NCBI GenBank assembly: GCA_001788015.1
Contig: MFZO01000031.1
Location: forward strand, 10,803-44,980
Source: Candidatus Roizmanbacteria bacterium RIFCSPHIGHO2_02_FULL_38_11
Lineage (GTDB): Bacteria; Patescibacteriota; Microgenomatia; UBA1406; GWC2-37-13
Direction of reading: 5' to 3'
DNA: 34,178 bases
Below are positions 1 through 9,085 of the stretch, in pieces. How positions within the stretch are numbered: the first letter of the stretch is position 1; each line of letters begins with the position of its first letter. A program made the position numbers and the translations under genes. The notes under the pieces are model-generated. The model was not told where the DNA came from and made no database searches. It worked only from the letters and a program-made list of their open reading frames with translations.

Positions 1-9
1 GGATTTTTA

Positions 10-2103
10 ATGCGCAGCTCAATTATTTTGTTTTACTTTATTTTTCAGTCAATCCTTATTCTTTTACTTCCTTTTATTTTCATCATCTTCATCATAATTA
101 TCCCAATTTTATTTGTTGAATCTTTACTCCAAAAAACAGAGGTAGAACAAAAAGAACTAGCCAGACTCAAATTTATTGGCTCACATTTGTTAAATCAAGA
201 AAATTATAAAGCAGTAGCAGCTTGGTTTGAGGATTACTACCTAAAATTTATCCATAAAAATCGCTGGTGGAAAAGATCAAGTCTATTCTCCATACCTGCC
301 TTGGCGCGCGACTGGGCCGTGGGATTCACCCCGACACTGGATCAGTATGGCCAGGATTTGACCTCATCTTTTTATCAGAGTAAAACACTTACCATAGTCG
401 ACCGAGAAAAAGAGATAGACGAGATTGAGCGCTCCTTATCAAAGAGTCAAGACTCTAGCGTTGTCGTAGTTGGAGAAGAAGGCGTCGGAAAACATACAGT
501 CGTGGTCGCTTTGGCAAAAAAGATGTTTGAAGGTAGAGCAAAAAGTCTTCTGATGTATAAAAGGATCGTCTGGCTCAACATGGAAAAAATTTTAAATCAG
601 GAGACCGACCAACAAAAAAGAGAAAACTTTTTTGAGGAGCTTTTACTAGAAGCCAGCGAGGCTAAAAACGTCATCGTATTTATCGACAACATTGATCAAT
701 ACATCTCAAGCGACAGGTCAAAAATTGATTTGACAACATCTTTTGAAAAGCTTGCCAAAACAAATCAACTGCAATTCTTAGGTATAACCACGCCTTTTTA
801 TTACGAAAAATTTTTCTTGACAAATGAAAGGTTGAATCGACTGTTTACTAAAATTGACGTTAAAGAAGTGACACCTAACGAAGCAGAAAAAATCCTCCTC
901 AGACTAGTCTATTCGTTTGAAGAACGCTATAGACTCACCTTACCTTATGAAACTATCAAGACAGCCATTCAAAAAAGCGATTTTTATATCACCGCAATTC
1001 CCTTCCCGGAAAAAGCTATTGACCTTTTAGATTCTGCTTGTGTTTATGTTTCAACCGTAATCCTGCCTCTGGCGGGACAGGCTCAATTTTCACACCCTGA
1101 GGGCGCTGTAGATAAAAAAATAGTTACACCTGAAATTATCGATAAAGTTCTATCGGAAAAAACCCATGTGCCGACTACGCTAACCGAAAATATTAAACAA
1201 AAACTCATTCACCTCGACTTTTTACTCAAGGCTTCGATTGTTAATCAACCAGAAGCCGTCACAAAACTATCCTCCGCACTTCGCAGATCATTTATTTTAA
1301 TGGGAAAGCGCAAAAAACCGCTGGCCGGTTTACTCTTTTTGGGACCAACCGGAGTAGGGAAAACCGAGACCGCAAGAGCTATCACCAAGATTTTCTTTGG
1401 AGGCGATGCATACTTGCTACGATTCGATATGTCAAATTATCAATCAACCTCTGATATTCCAAAACTTATCGGATCCTTAGATACTGGGAATCCCGGACTT
1501 TTAGCCAAAGCTATTAGAGAAAGCCCTTTTGGCGTCTTACTTTTGGACGAAATTGAAAAAGCCAACAAAGATCTACTCAATATTTTTCTTACTGTACTTG
1601 ACGAGGGATATTTTACTGATGGGTTTGGCAAGCGAGTCGACTGCAAAAACCTAGTTATTATAGCAACTAGCAACGCCGGATCGGACTTCATTTATACACG
1701 ACAGCAAGATAGAACCTCCGAGGTTGAGGAGGAGCGAAGCGACGGGAAAACCTCGGAGGTTAATAAAGGCTTGGTAGATTATCTCATCGAACAAAAAATC
1801 TTCAGTCCCGAATTCCTCAACCGTTTTGATGCAGTTATATCTTACAATCCGCTTGATCCAGATTCGGCCAAACAAATCGCCCAAAAAATGGTTAAAAAGA
1901 TATCCGAAGACGTTTTCAACATCCATAAGGTAAAACTTAATGTAACCAATATGTTTTTAAGCGATCTCGTCAATAAAGGCTATGATGAGAAGTTCGGTGC
2001 CCGAAACCTCGAACGCTTGATAAGAGATGAGATAGAAGATAAAATTGCAAAGTTGATACTGGAAGGAAAAGTAAAGGAGGGAGAAACTATTGAATTAACC
2101 TAA
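10..2103 (+). CDS. Membrane-anchored ClpC/ClpB-like AAA+ ATPase
   Basis: N-terminal hydrophobic segment; two AAA modules with P-loops GEEGVGKH and GPTGVGKTE, Walker B LLLDEIEKA, Clp-type C-terminus (GARNLERLIRDEIEDKIAKLILEG). Contains an in-frame palindromic insertion at 1713-1761. Confidence 0.85.
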   Translation: MRSSIILFYFIFQSILILLLPFIFIIFIIIIPILFVESLLQKTEVEQKELARLKFIGSHLLNQENYKAVAAWFEDYYLKFIHKNRWWKRSSLFSIPALARDWAVGFTPTLDQYGQDLTSSFYQSKTLTIVDREKEIDEIERSLSKSQDSSVVVVGEEGVGKHTVVVALAKKMFEGRAKSLLMYKRIVWLNMEKILNQETDQQKRENFFEELLLEASEAKNVIVFIDNIDQYISSDRSKIDLTTSFEKLAKTNQLQFLGITTPFYYEKFFLTNERLNRLFTKIDVKEVTPNEAEKILLRLVYSFEERYRLTLPYETIKTAIQKSDFYITAIPFPEKAIDLLDSACVYVSTVILPLAGQAQFSHPEGAVDKKIVTPEIIDKVLSEKTHVPTTLTENIKQKLIHLDFLLKASIVNQPEAVTKLSSALRRSFILMGKRKKPLAGLLFLGPTGVGKTETARAITKIFFGGDAYLLRFDMSNYQSTSDIPKLIGSLDTGNPGLLAKAIRESPFGVLLLDEIEKANKDLLNIFLTVLDEGYFTDGFGKRVDCKNLVIIATSNAGSDFIYTRQQDRTSEVEEERSDGKTSEVNKGLVDYLIEQKIFSPEFLNRFDAVISYNPLDPDSAKQIAQKMVKKISEDVFNIHKVKLNVTNMFLSDLVNKGYDEKFGARNLERLIRDEIEDKIAKLILEGKVKEGETIELT
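1713..1761. repeat. Palindromic element copy 1, embedded in frame in AAA+ ATPase
   Basis: AACCTCCGAGGTT (1713-1725) / AACCTCGGAGGTT (1749-1761) perfect inverted repeat around GAGGAGGAGCGAAGCGACGGGAA; encodes TSEVEEERSDGKTSEV. Confidence 0.85.
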
Positions 2104-2277
2104 ATTCTTATTGACCTAATCAAATCCCAATAACCAATCAACAAGTAATCCAAACAAATTCCAATATTCAAGCAAATAAAATATTCAAACTATTTGTTTT
2201 TTTGAGATTTGGAATTTGAGATTTGTTTGCATCTTGTGATTTGGAGCTTGGATATTGATTAGAAATTAGAAATTTGT

Positions 2278-3402
2278 ATGATTAAGGTCTATTTCACCGC
2301 AGCAACGTCCTACGACGGCGACCTTTTTAATAATTACTCACAAATCGTATCACTAATTAAGAACCAATATATTAATATTTTATCGGGAGAGCAAATCGTC
2401 AATAAAAAAATACTTCTAAAAGATAAAAAACTTACTCAAAGACAGATTTATGAACGCGAAAGAAAATTTATAGAATTGGCTGATTGCATTATTGCCGAAG
2501 TGACAAAACCGTCGCTTGGAGTTGGTTCGGAGATTACCTATGCCCTGACAAAAGAAAAGCCCGTCTTAGCTCTCGTCTTTGAAGGATATGAAGATAGAAT
2601 CTCTCCGATTATTTCTGGAAACCCTTCAGAAAATCTTTTTATCGAGTATTACAATTTTGACAAGTTATCATTTATCATCAAAGACTTTCTTGCTCACACT
2701 GAAACATTAAGACAAAAAAAGGGCAAACTTATAGTCATCGACGGCGGAGACGGATCTGGTAAAACAACACAGGCCAAATTGTTGTTTCGTTATCTAAAAA
2801 GTTATAAGGTACCAACAAAGTATTTTGATTTTCCTCAATACTATAGTTCTTTTCACGGAAAAACTGTTGCTAAATTTTTACGGGGTGAATTCGGGAACAT
2901 CAATCAAGTATCACCATATCTCGCGTCACTCGCCTATGCACTTGATAGAGCTTCTGCAAAAAATGAGATGGAGTTTTTATTAAAAAAAGGCGGTTACATA
3001 ATCGCCAATAGATACGCAACGTCAAATATAGCCCACCAAGGAGCCAAGTTTTTTAGCATAAAAGAAAGAGAGCATTATCTAAAATGGGTATATGAGCTTG
3101 AGTACAAGATTCATCGAATCCCGAAGGAAGATATTGTTATCTATCTTTACGTTCCTTGGCAAATTGGGTCAAAACTTACTGAAAATAGGAAAAAAAGAAA
3201 ATATCTTCAAGGTCAAACAAAGGACATTCACGAGAAAGATCTCAATCACCGTATTGAGGTAGATAAAATGTATCTTAGTTTAGCTAAGAGATACAGACAC
3301 TGGGTGAAAATTGATTGCGTCGTAAGGGGAAAACTTCTGTCTCCTCAAGAAATTCATAAAAAATTAATTGCTGTTTTGCAAGAGAGAAAAATTATCTCCT
3401 AA
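2278..3402 (+). CDS. tmk: Nucleoside 2-deoxyribosyltransferase-like domain fused to thymidylate kinase
   Basis: N-terminal ~125 aa resembles NDT family (YFTAATSYDGD..., ADCIIAEVTKPSLGVGSEITYAL); C-terminal dTMP kinase (IDGGDGSGKTTQAKLL, YALDRA, IIANRYATSNIAHQGAK). Confidence 0.8.
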   Translation: MIKVYFTAATSYDGDLFNNYSQIVSLIKNQYINILSGEQIVNKKILLKDKKLTQRQIYERERKFIELADCIIAEVTKPSLGVGSEITYALTKEKPVLALVFEGYEDRISPIISGNPSENLFIEYYNFDKLSFIIKDFLAHTETLRQKKGKLIVIDGGDGSGKTTQAKLLFRYLKSYKVPTKYFDFPQYYSSFHGKTVAKFLRGEFGNINQVSPYLASLAYALDRASAKNEMEFLLKKGGYIIANRYATSNIAHQGAKFFSIKEREHYLKWVYELEYKIHRIPKEDIVIYLYVPWQIGSKLTENRKKRKYLQGQTKDIHEKDLNHRIEVDKMYLSLAKRYRHWVKIDCVVRGKLLSPQEIHKKLIAVLQERKIIS

Positions 3403-3421
3403 TCGTATTACTTTTCTAAAT

Positions 3422-3484
3422 GTCATTCTCGCGGAAGCGGGAATCCAGATTTTAATGGGATCCTTCATTATCATTCAGGATGAC
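3422..3484. repeat. GTCATTC...GGATGAC inverted-repeat intergenic element
   Basis: GTCATTCTCGCGGAAGCGGGAATCC ... ATTCAGGATGAC; same family as several other copies in the window. Confidence 0.7.
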
Positions 3485-3553
3485 GACCGAATTATTGAAT
3501 TATGGTCGTCATTTGACAAATGGTAAGTGGTTGTTTTATAATTCAAATTAGGT

Positions 3554-3970
3554 ATGGACAAGAAGCTTGTTGCTCTCATAACGCTCTTTTTTATCTCTTT
3601 TGGCTTTTTTACAGCTATCTTAATTTTTAAAGCACCGCTCATTCAGCTTACTCGAGCTAAAGAAGATTTTACACCTTCACCTGTTCGTTCAAAAATGCTC
3701 GCTTGGCCGTTATCTTATCTCAATGCGGATGGGGGATCAGAATCGGTAATAAGCGTCTTCATCGTCAGTCAATCTGATAGGCCGCTTGCCGATAAAGTCG
3801 TAACTCTTACTAACACTATAGGTACTCTAAAAGAGACAGCTAAAACAACTGATAATAATGGTAAAGCCACATTTAGCATTACTTCAACTATTCGAGGTAT
3901 CGCCGAAATCGAAGCGATTGTAGAACCAAATATCAAACTAAGCAAAAAAATATCTATCAAATTCGAATGA
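3554..3970 (+). CDS. Single-TM protein with bacterial Ig-like (Big-1-type) domain
   Basis: N-terminal TM helix; DKVVTLTNTIGTLKETAKTTDNNGKATFSITSTIRGIAEIEAIV resembles Big_1/invasin-like fold. Confidence 0.6.
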   Translation: MDKKLVALITLFFISFGFFTAILIFKAPLIQLTRAKEDFTPSPVRSKMLAWPLSYLNADGGSESVISVFIVSQSDRPLADKVVTLTNTIGTLKETAKTTDNNGKATFSITSTIRGIAEIEAIVEPNIKLSKKISIKFE

Positions 3971-4057
3971 TTCTACGAAATTACGAATACGTACTAATTT
4001 ACTAATTCTACTTTTATTTGTACATTCGTAATCATTCGTAAATTCGTAGTTAAATTT

Positions 4058-4933
4058 ATGAAGAAAATTACCAAGGTAGTCATTCCTGCGGCAGGTTTTG
4101 GAACCAGATTTCTGCCTCAAACCAAGGCGATGCCCAAAGAGATGCTTCCCGTTGTCGATAAACCAGTCATCCAATATGTAGTTGAGGAAGCCGTTTCTTC
4201 CGGAATTGAAGATGTAATTATAGTAACTGGTTATAGCAAAAGGGCTATTGAGGACCACTTTGATACACCAAATGCAGAACTAGTTAAAAATTTGGAGCAA
4301 GGTAAAAAAGATAAAATGCTGGAGGAAGTAAGGGCTATATCAGAACTTGCTAACTTTATTTATATTAGACAAAAAGGTCCCTATGGAAACGCAACACCAA
4401 TTAAATCCTCTAAACATTTACTGAACGATGAACCCTTCTTAGTTCTTTGGGGAGATGATTTTGTCTGGGCTAACCCCCCAAGAGCAAAGCAGATGATTGA
4501 TGCTTTTTACAGATATGAAGCAACTATTCTCTGTGGTATTAAGACAGAAAGAAAGGAAGATACAGTAAGATACGCGTATGTGAAAGGGACCCAACTAAAT
4601 GACGGTGTATGGAAAGTTCAAGAACTCATAGAAAAACCAGGACCAGATAAAGTTCCGTCGAATTTAGCTATTGTATCAGGTTATATTTTGACCCCTGATA
4701 TTTTCCCGATTTTAGATTCTCAAAAACCGGGTAGAGGAGGTGAGTATTACCTACCAGAAGCTATTGATCTTTTAGCAAAAAAGCATCCAGTATACGCAAT
4801 TGAAATCAAAAATGGTAAGTATTACGATACAGGTAATAAATTTGAATACATGAAAACAGTGGTAGAGCGTGCTCTAGAACACAAAGATATCAATGGCGAG
4901 TTTCGAAAATTCCTCAAAGATCTATCCCTTTAA
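4058..4933 (+). CDS. galU: UTP-glucose-1-phosphate uridylyltransferase
   Basis: KVVIPAAGFGTRFLPQTKAMPKEMLPVVDKPVIQYVVEEAVSSGIEDVIIVTGYSKRAIEDHFD signature. Confidence 0.93.
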   Translation: MKKITKVVIPAAGFGTRFLPQTKAMPKEMLPVVDKPVIQYVVEEAVSSGIEDVIIVTGYSKRAIEDHFDTPNAELVKNLEQGKKDKMLEEVRAISELANFIYIRQKGPYGNATPIKSSKHLLNDEPFLVLWGDDFVWANPPRAKQMIDAFYRYEATILCGIKTERKEDTVRYAYVKGTQLNDGVWKVQELIEKPGPDKVPSNLAIVSGYILTPDIFPILDSQKPGRGGEYYLPEAIDLLAKKHPVYAIEIKNGKYYDTGNKFEYMKTVVERALEHKDINGEFRKFLKDLSL

Positions 4934-4995
4934 ATATCCGTGCTAATCTGCTATAAATCCGTGAAAATCTATTTTATATATGATAGAATGAACAA

Positions 4996-5682
4996 ATGGT
5001 AGTAATTCCAAAACAAATTGATGAACTTTTTGCTGCCAAAGCCCATCTGGGTCATAAGACAAACCGAGTCCATCCCAAGGCAAAAAAATATATCTATACA
5101 ATTCAAAATAGTGTATCGATTATTGATCTTTCAAAAACTACCGTGCTACTTGATGAAGCTAAACTCTTCGTTCAAGAGTTAGCAAAACAAAATAAGGTTT
5201 TATTAATGGTCGCAACTAAAAAGATTGCCTCTTCTCAAATTCAAGCCTTATGTCAAAAAGCCTCCATTCCGTTTGTTACTACAAAGTGGCCAGCTGGTTT
5301 ACTCACCAATTTTGAAACAATAACCAAAAATATTAAAAAACTTATCCAAATGAAAAAAGATAAAGAAGAAGGCACCTGGAATAAATTTGTCAAATACGAT
5401 AGAGTTAAATTGGAAAAAGAACTTACGAAATTGGAGAAAGCATATGGCGGGCTTATCCGGCTCGAGAAGCTTCCGGATGCATTTTTTATTGTTGATGTTA
5501 AAAAAGAAAAAAATGCCGTGAGCGAAGCGCATAAAAAACTCATTCCTGTCGTCGCCATAACTGACACAAATGTCGACCCTGAACTAGCCGATTATCCTAT
5601 TCCCGCCAACGATGATTCCCTCTCATCGATAGAATATATTGTTAATCAAATTATTGACACATATGTTAAAGCAAAAAAATGA
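4996..5682 (+). CDS. rpsB: 30S ribosomal protein S2
   Basis: AHLGHKTNRVHPKAKKYIYTIQNSVSIIDLSKT; TTKWPAGLLTNFETI; PVVAITDTNVDPELADYPIPANDDS. Confidence 0.95.
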   Translation: MVVIPKQIDELFAAKAHLGHKTNRVHPKAKKYIYTIQNSVSIIDLSKTTVLLDEAKLFVQELAKQNKVLLMVATKKIASSQIQALCQKASIPFVTTKWPAGLLTNFETITKNIKKLIQMKKDKEEGTWNKFVKYDRVKLEKELTKLEKAYGGLIRLEKLPDAFFIVDVKKEKNAVSEAHKKLIPVVAITDTNVDPELADYPIPANDDSLSSIEYIVNQIIDTYVKAKK

Positions 5683-5753
5683 CGAACATAATACATTAAT
5701 CTGTTCGTCATCCCGAGGCGCTAAACGACGAGGGACCCCGATAATAAAATCCT

Positions 5754-6209
5754 ATGCTTGATATTAGTAAACTAAAACTACTACGAAATGAAACCGGAAT
5801 TTCAATTGCTTTATGTAAAAAAGCGCTTGAGGAAAGTAATAACGATATAAAAAGAGCTAAAAAACTTTTGGCTGGTTGGGGGATTGAAAAGGTAAAAGAC
5901 AAGATGAGTCGGATAACCTCGGAAGGCTCTATTTTTAGTTATGTACATCACAATAAAAAAATTGCATCATTGATTGAAATTCTGTGTGAGACTGATTTTG
6001 TAGCAAAAAATTTAGAGTTGCAAAAGTTAGGCCAAGAGTTAAGTATGCAAATAGCTTCAATACCTACAAAAAATGTGGAGGAACTTATGAATCAGGACTA
6101 TATTCGCGATCCCTCAAAAAAAATAACTAATCTTATCCGAGAAGCAATTGTTAAGTTTGGAGAAAACATTAAAATTGGAAGATTTTTGAGATGGGAACTG
6201 GGAGAATAA
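5754..6209 (+). CDS. tsf: Elongation factor Ts (short form)
   Basis: UBA-like KLLRNETGISIALCKKALEESNNDIKRAKKLL and ETDFVAKN motif; 151 aa; directly after rpsB. Confidence 0.9.
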   Translation: MLDISKLKLLRNETGISIALCKKALEESNNDIKRAKKLLAGWGIEKVKDKMSRITSEGSIFSYVHHNKKIASLIEILCETDFVAKNLELQKLGQELSMQIASIPTKNVEELMNQDYIRDPSKKITNLIREAIVKFGENIKIGRFLRWELGE

Positions 6210-6213
6210 CCAT

Positions 6214-6774
6214 ATGGACTCGATTTTAGAACAATTTAAAAAATCAGCCGAAAAAGCTCTCTTATATTTAAAAGAAGACCTCAAGTCCATCCGCACCGGT
6301 AAATCCAGTCCAGCCCTTCTTGAGAATCTAATAATCGAAACTTACGGAGGACAATCGAAATTAAAACTTATGGAACTGGCAACAATTATGACAGAGGGTC
6401 CTACAGCTTTATCGGTTACTCCATTTGATCCGTCTACTCTCTCAGATATTGAAAAAGCCATTCTAAAATCTTCGCTTGGCATAACGTCCTCGATTCAAGG
6501 TAGTCGTCTGCTTGCCAAAATGCCACCGCTGTCTCAGGAACAGCGAGAAAAACTAGTCAAGTTGGTGAATCAAAAAACTGAGGAGAGGAAAAACATTATA
6601 AGAAATAACCGCGACGAAGCAAGAAAAAAAATTAAGCAACTATTCGAAGCAAAAAAAATCACTGAGGACGATAAATTTAGGCTTGAAAAAGAGGCGGACA
6701 CCGAAACTCAGAAACTAATGGAAGAATTACAGCTAATAAAAGAACATAAAGTGAAAGAAGTGCTTGAAATATAA
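6214..6774 (+). CDS. frr: Ribosome recycling factor
   Basis: LKSIRTGKSSPALLENL, PPLSQEQREKLVKLVNQKTEERKNIIRNNRDEARKKIK. Confidence 0.95.
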   Translation: MDSILEQFKKSAEKALLYLKEDLKSIRTGKSSPALLENLIIETYGGQSKLKLMELATIMTEGPTALSVTPFDPSTLSDIEKAILKSSLGITSSIQGSRLLAKMPPLSQEQREKLVKLVNQKTEERKNIIRNNRDEARKKIKQLFEAKKITEDDKFRLEKEADTETQKLMEELQLIKEHKVKEVLEI

Positions 6775-6789
6775 TTTTAAGACGAAGAT

Positions 6790-7968
6790 ATGAGTATTCT
6801 TATTTTTATTCTCATCCTCGGAATTCTTGTTCTAGTACACGAATTTGGTCATTTCATAGCTGCCAAAAAAAAAGGCGTTCTAGTAGAAGAATTCGGATTT
6901 GGTTTTCCACCCAGAATATTTGGCAAAAAATTCGGTGAAACAATATATAGCATCAACCTTATTCCATTTGGAGGATTTGTCAAACTGTTTGGGGAAGAAT
7001 ATCACGATCTCAAAAAAAATGAAAACCTCAAACTTCCAACTTCAAACCTCCAACATAGAGCTTTTGCCTATAAGGATCCACATATTAAAACCCTCATCAT
7101 CGTTGCAGGGGTGATGATGAACTTCCTATTAGCTATATTCATTTATTACTTTACACTCTCTACGAATAACTTTAAATCGGAGGCTTTGCCTCTCATAAAA
7201 GACTACAACTTTAGATTCGGCAATCAGGAAAATAGAGTAGTCATCGGAGCGGTTGTCCTAAGATCACCGGCATCAAAAACTGAAATTAAAACGGGTGATA
7301 TAACAACACGGGTCGGAATAGAAGATCAAGCAAACCAAATCAACTGGTTTCCCATCAAAAAACCAGAGCAGTTTATTGACCTTGTAAAACAATCTAAGGA
7401 CAAACCTATTTACCTGGATTTAGAGAATATCATTAACGATGAAAAAAAAATTGTTAGAGTTATACCTCGCTATGATGCCAAACTAAAAAGAGCGGTAATA
7501 GGCATTAACCTTGTCGAAGCTGCAATCATAAGTTATGACACAATACCTGAACGACTACTTATGGGTTTTCTACAGTCTTATAATGTCACAGCTTACAATA
7601 TTGAAGGAATTGGCTTCCTTTTCAGTCAGTCGGCCAAGCAGAAATCTCTCGAACCAGTTGCAGAAGGTTCAGCTGGTCCCATTGGAATATTTCGAATCAT
7701 CGATGAAACTGTACAATCGTCAGGTAAAAAACTCGTGCTCAATCTTCTCAACCTTTTAGCTCTTTTGAGTTTATCGCTTGGATTTATCAATATTTTGCCG
7801 TTTCCGGCGCTAGACGGGGGAAGATTTGCCCTTGTCCTCTACGAATGGGTGGCAAAAAAGAGAGTAAACCAGAATCTGGAAAGAAATCTCAACCTTATCG
7901 GCTTTGCCATTCTCCTATCGCTTGCAGCTTTAGTAACAATAAGTGATATAATAAAAATTTACCGATGA
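6790..7968 (+). CDS. rseP: RseP-like site-2 zinc metalloprotease (M50)
   Basis: HEFGH zinc motif in TM1, PDZ region, FPALDGGR in C-terminal TM (LDG motif). Confidence 0.9.
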   Translation: MSILIFILILGILVLVHEFGHFIAAKKKGVLVEEFGFGFPPRIFGKKFGETIYSINLIPFGGFVKLFGEEYHDLKKNENLKLPTSNLQHRAFAYKDPHIKTLIIVAGVMMNFLLAIFIYYFTLSTNNFKSEALPLIKDYNFRFGNQENRVVIGAVVLRSPASKTEIKTGDITTRVGIEDQANQINWFPIKKPEQFIDLVKQSKDKPIYLDLENIINDEKKIVRVIPRYDAKLKRAVIGINLVEAAIISYDTIPERLLMGFLQSYNVTAYNIEGIGFLFSQSAKQKSLEPVAEGSAGPIGIFRIIDETVQSSGKKLVLNLLNLLALLSLSLGFINILPFPALDGGRFALVLYEWVAKKRVNQNLERNLNLIGFAILLSLAALVTISDIIKIYR

Positions 7969-8543
7969 AACTAAAATACGATAATATCACCATCTCAGGC
8001 GGTGTCGCGGTAGGAACGTCTACACTTCTTTACAATCTTAAACATTACCTTAAACCTTACGGCTGGAAATTTTTTTCCGGCGGTGAGTTTATGCGAGACT
8101 ATGCTATTAAAAAAGGATTTATTCCAAAGAATCTCAAAACTCATCATACGGCTGCAGTTTACTCGGACGATTTTGATAAAAAAATAGACTACGGTATGAA
8201 AGAGCGACTACAAAAAGAAAAACTGCTAGTGTTAGAATCTTGGCTTTCAGGATTTATGGCAAGAGGACTGAAAAACACATTAAGAATATTACTCGTTTGT
8301 TCAAATGAAGCAATTAGGGTTGATAGAGTAGTGAATAGAGATAACGTCACAATCGATGAAGCTAAAAAATTTATCAAAGACAGAGAAGAAGTCAATTTTA
8401 AGAAATGGCACAGACTTTACGGAAAACATAACTTCTTCGATCCAAAACACTATAATTTAGTAATAGACACATACTCTTCTGGACCCTTAGAAACTACCGG
8501 AAAAGTCCTAGACAAACTCGGCTATAAGAATAAAAATACTTGA
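7965..8543 (+). CDS. Cytidylate-kinase-like P-loop protein with degenerate Walker A
   Basis: NITISGGVAVGTSTLLYNLKHYL...FFSGGEFMRDYA; Walker A lysine position is Thr. 4-nt overlap with rseP stop (ATGA). Confidence 0.6.
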   Translation: MKLKYDNITISGGVAVGTSTLLYNLKHYLKPYGWKFFSGGEFMRDYAIKKGFIPKNLKTHHTAAVYSDDFDKKIDYGMKERLQKEKLLVLESWLSGFMARGLKNTLRILLVCSNEAIRVDRVVNRDNVTIDEAKKFIKDREEVNFKKWHRLYGKHNFFDPKHYNLVIDTYSSGPLETTGKVLDKLGYKNKNT

Positions 8544-8620
8544 AAATTATATAAGCCAAGCATCCTACTATATGTTACCAAACTTCTAAATTTGCTGTAA
8601 AATTAACTTGTTTAACTGAT

Positions 8621-9055
8621 ATGAAACAAGGACTTGATTACATAGGAGTTACCTGCGTTTTTTACTGTCATGACGGGAAAGGAAATCTCCTCCTTCACAA
8701 AAGATCAAATAAATGCCGAGACGAAAAAGGACGTTGGGACTGCGGTGGAGGAGCGATGAAAGTTGGCGAGACATTTGAACAAACTGTGAGGCGTGAGGTA
8801 AAAGAAGAGTATTGCACTGTTGTGAAAAAGCTTCAACTTGCTGGTGTCAGCAACGTTTTAAGAAAACAGCAAGGGAAATTAACACATTGGATTGCTGTAC
8901 TATTTGCCGCTCAAGTTAATCCCGAAAAAGTAAAAATCGGCGATCCGGAAAAGATGGAAAAAATCGGCTGTTTTAAACCAAATAAACTCCCTAAACCTCT
9001 TCATTCAATGTTCCTTACTCACCTCAAGTATGTCAAAGAAACTAAAGTCCTTTAA
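8621..9055 (+). CDS. NUDIX hydrolase
   Basis: Nudix box GGAMKVGETFEQTVRREVKEEY. Confidence 0.85.
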   Translation: MKQGLDYIGVTCVFYCHDGKGNLLLHKRSNKCRDEKGRWDCGGGAMKVGETFEQTVRREVKEEYCTVVKKLQLAGVSNVLRKQQGKLTHWIAVLFAAQVNPEKVKIGDPEKMEKIGCFKPNKLPKPLHSMFLTHLKYVKETKVL

Positions 9056-9085
9056 TTTCCTTTAAATTCCTTTATAATTCCTTCT

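Noticed and set aside
1440-1926. Antisense ORFs (83 aa, 91 aa) opposite the Clp-like ATPase, and similar antisense ORFs at 3769, 5253, 9296, 14093, 17592, 25789, 26970, 28215
   Set aside because: They lie wholly opposite strongly supported coding regions, lack recognisable motifs or RBS, and are expected mirror ORFs.
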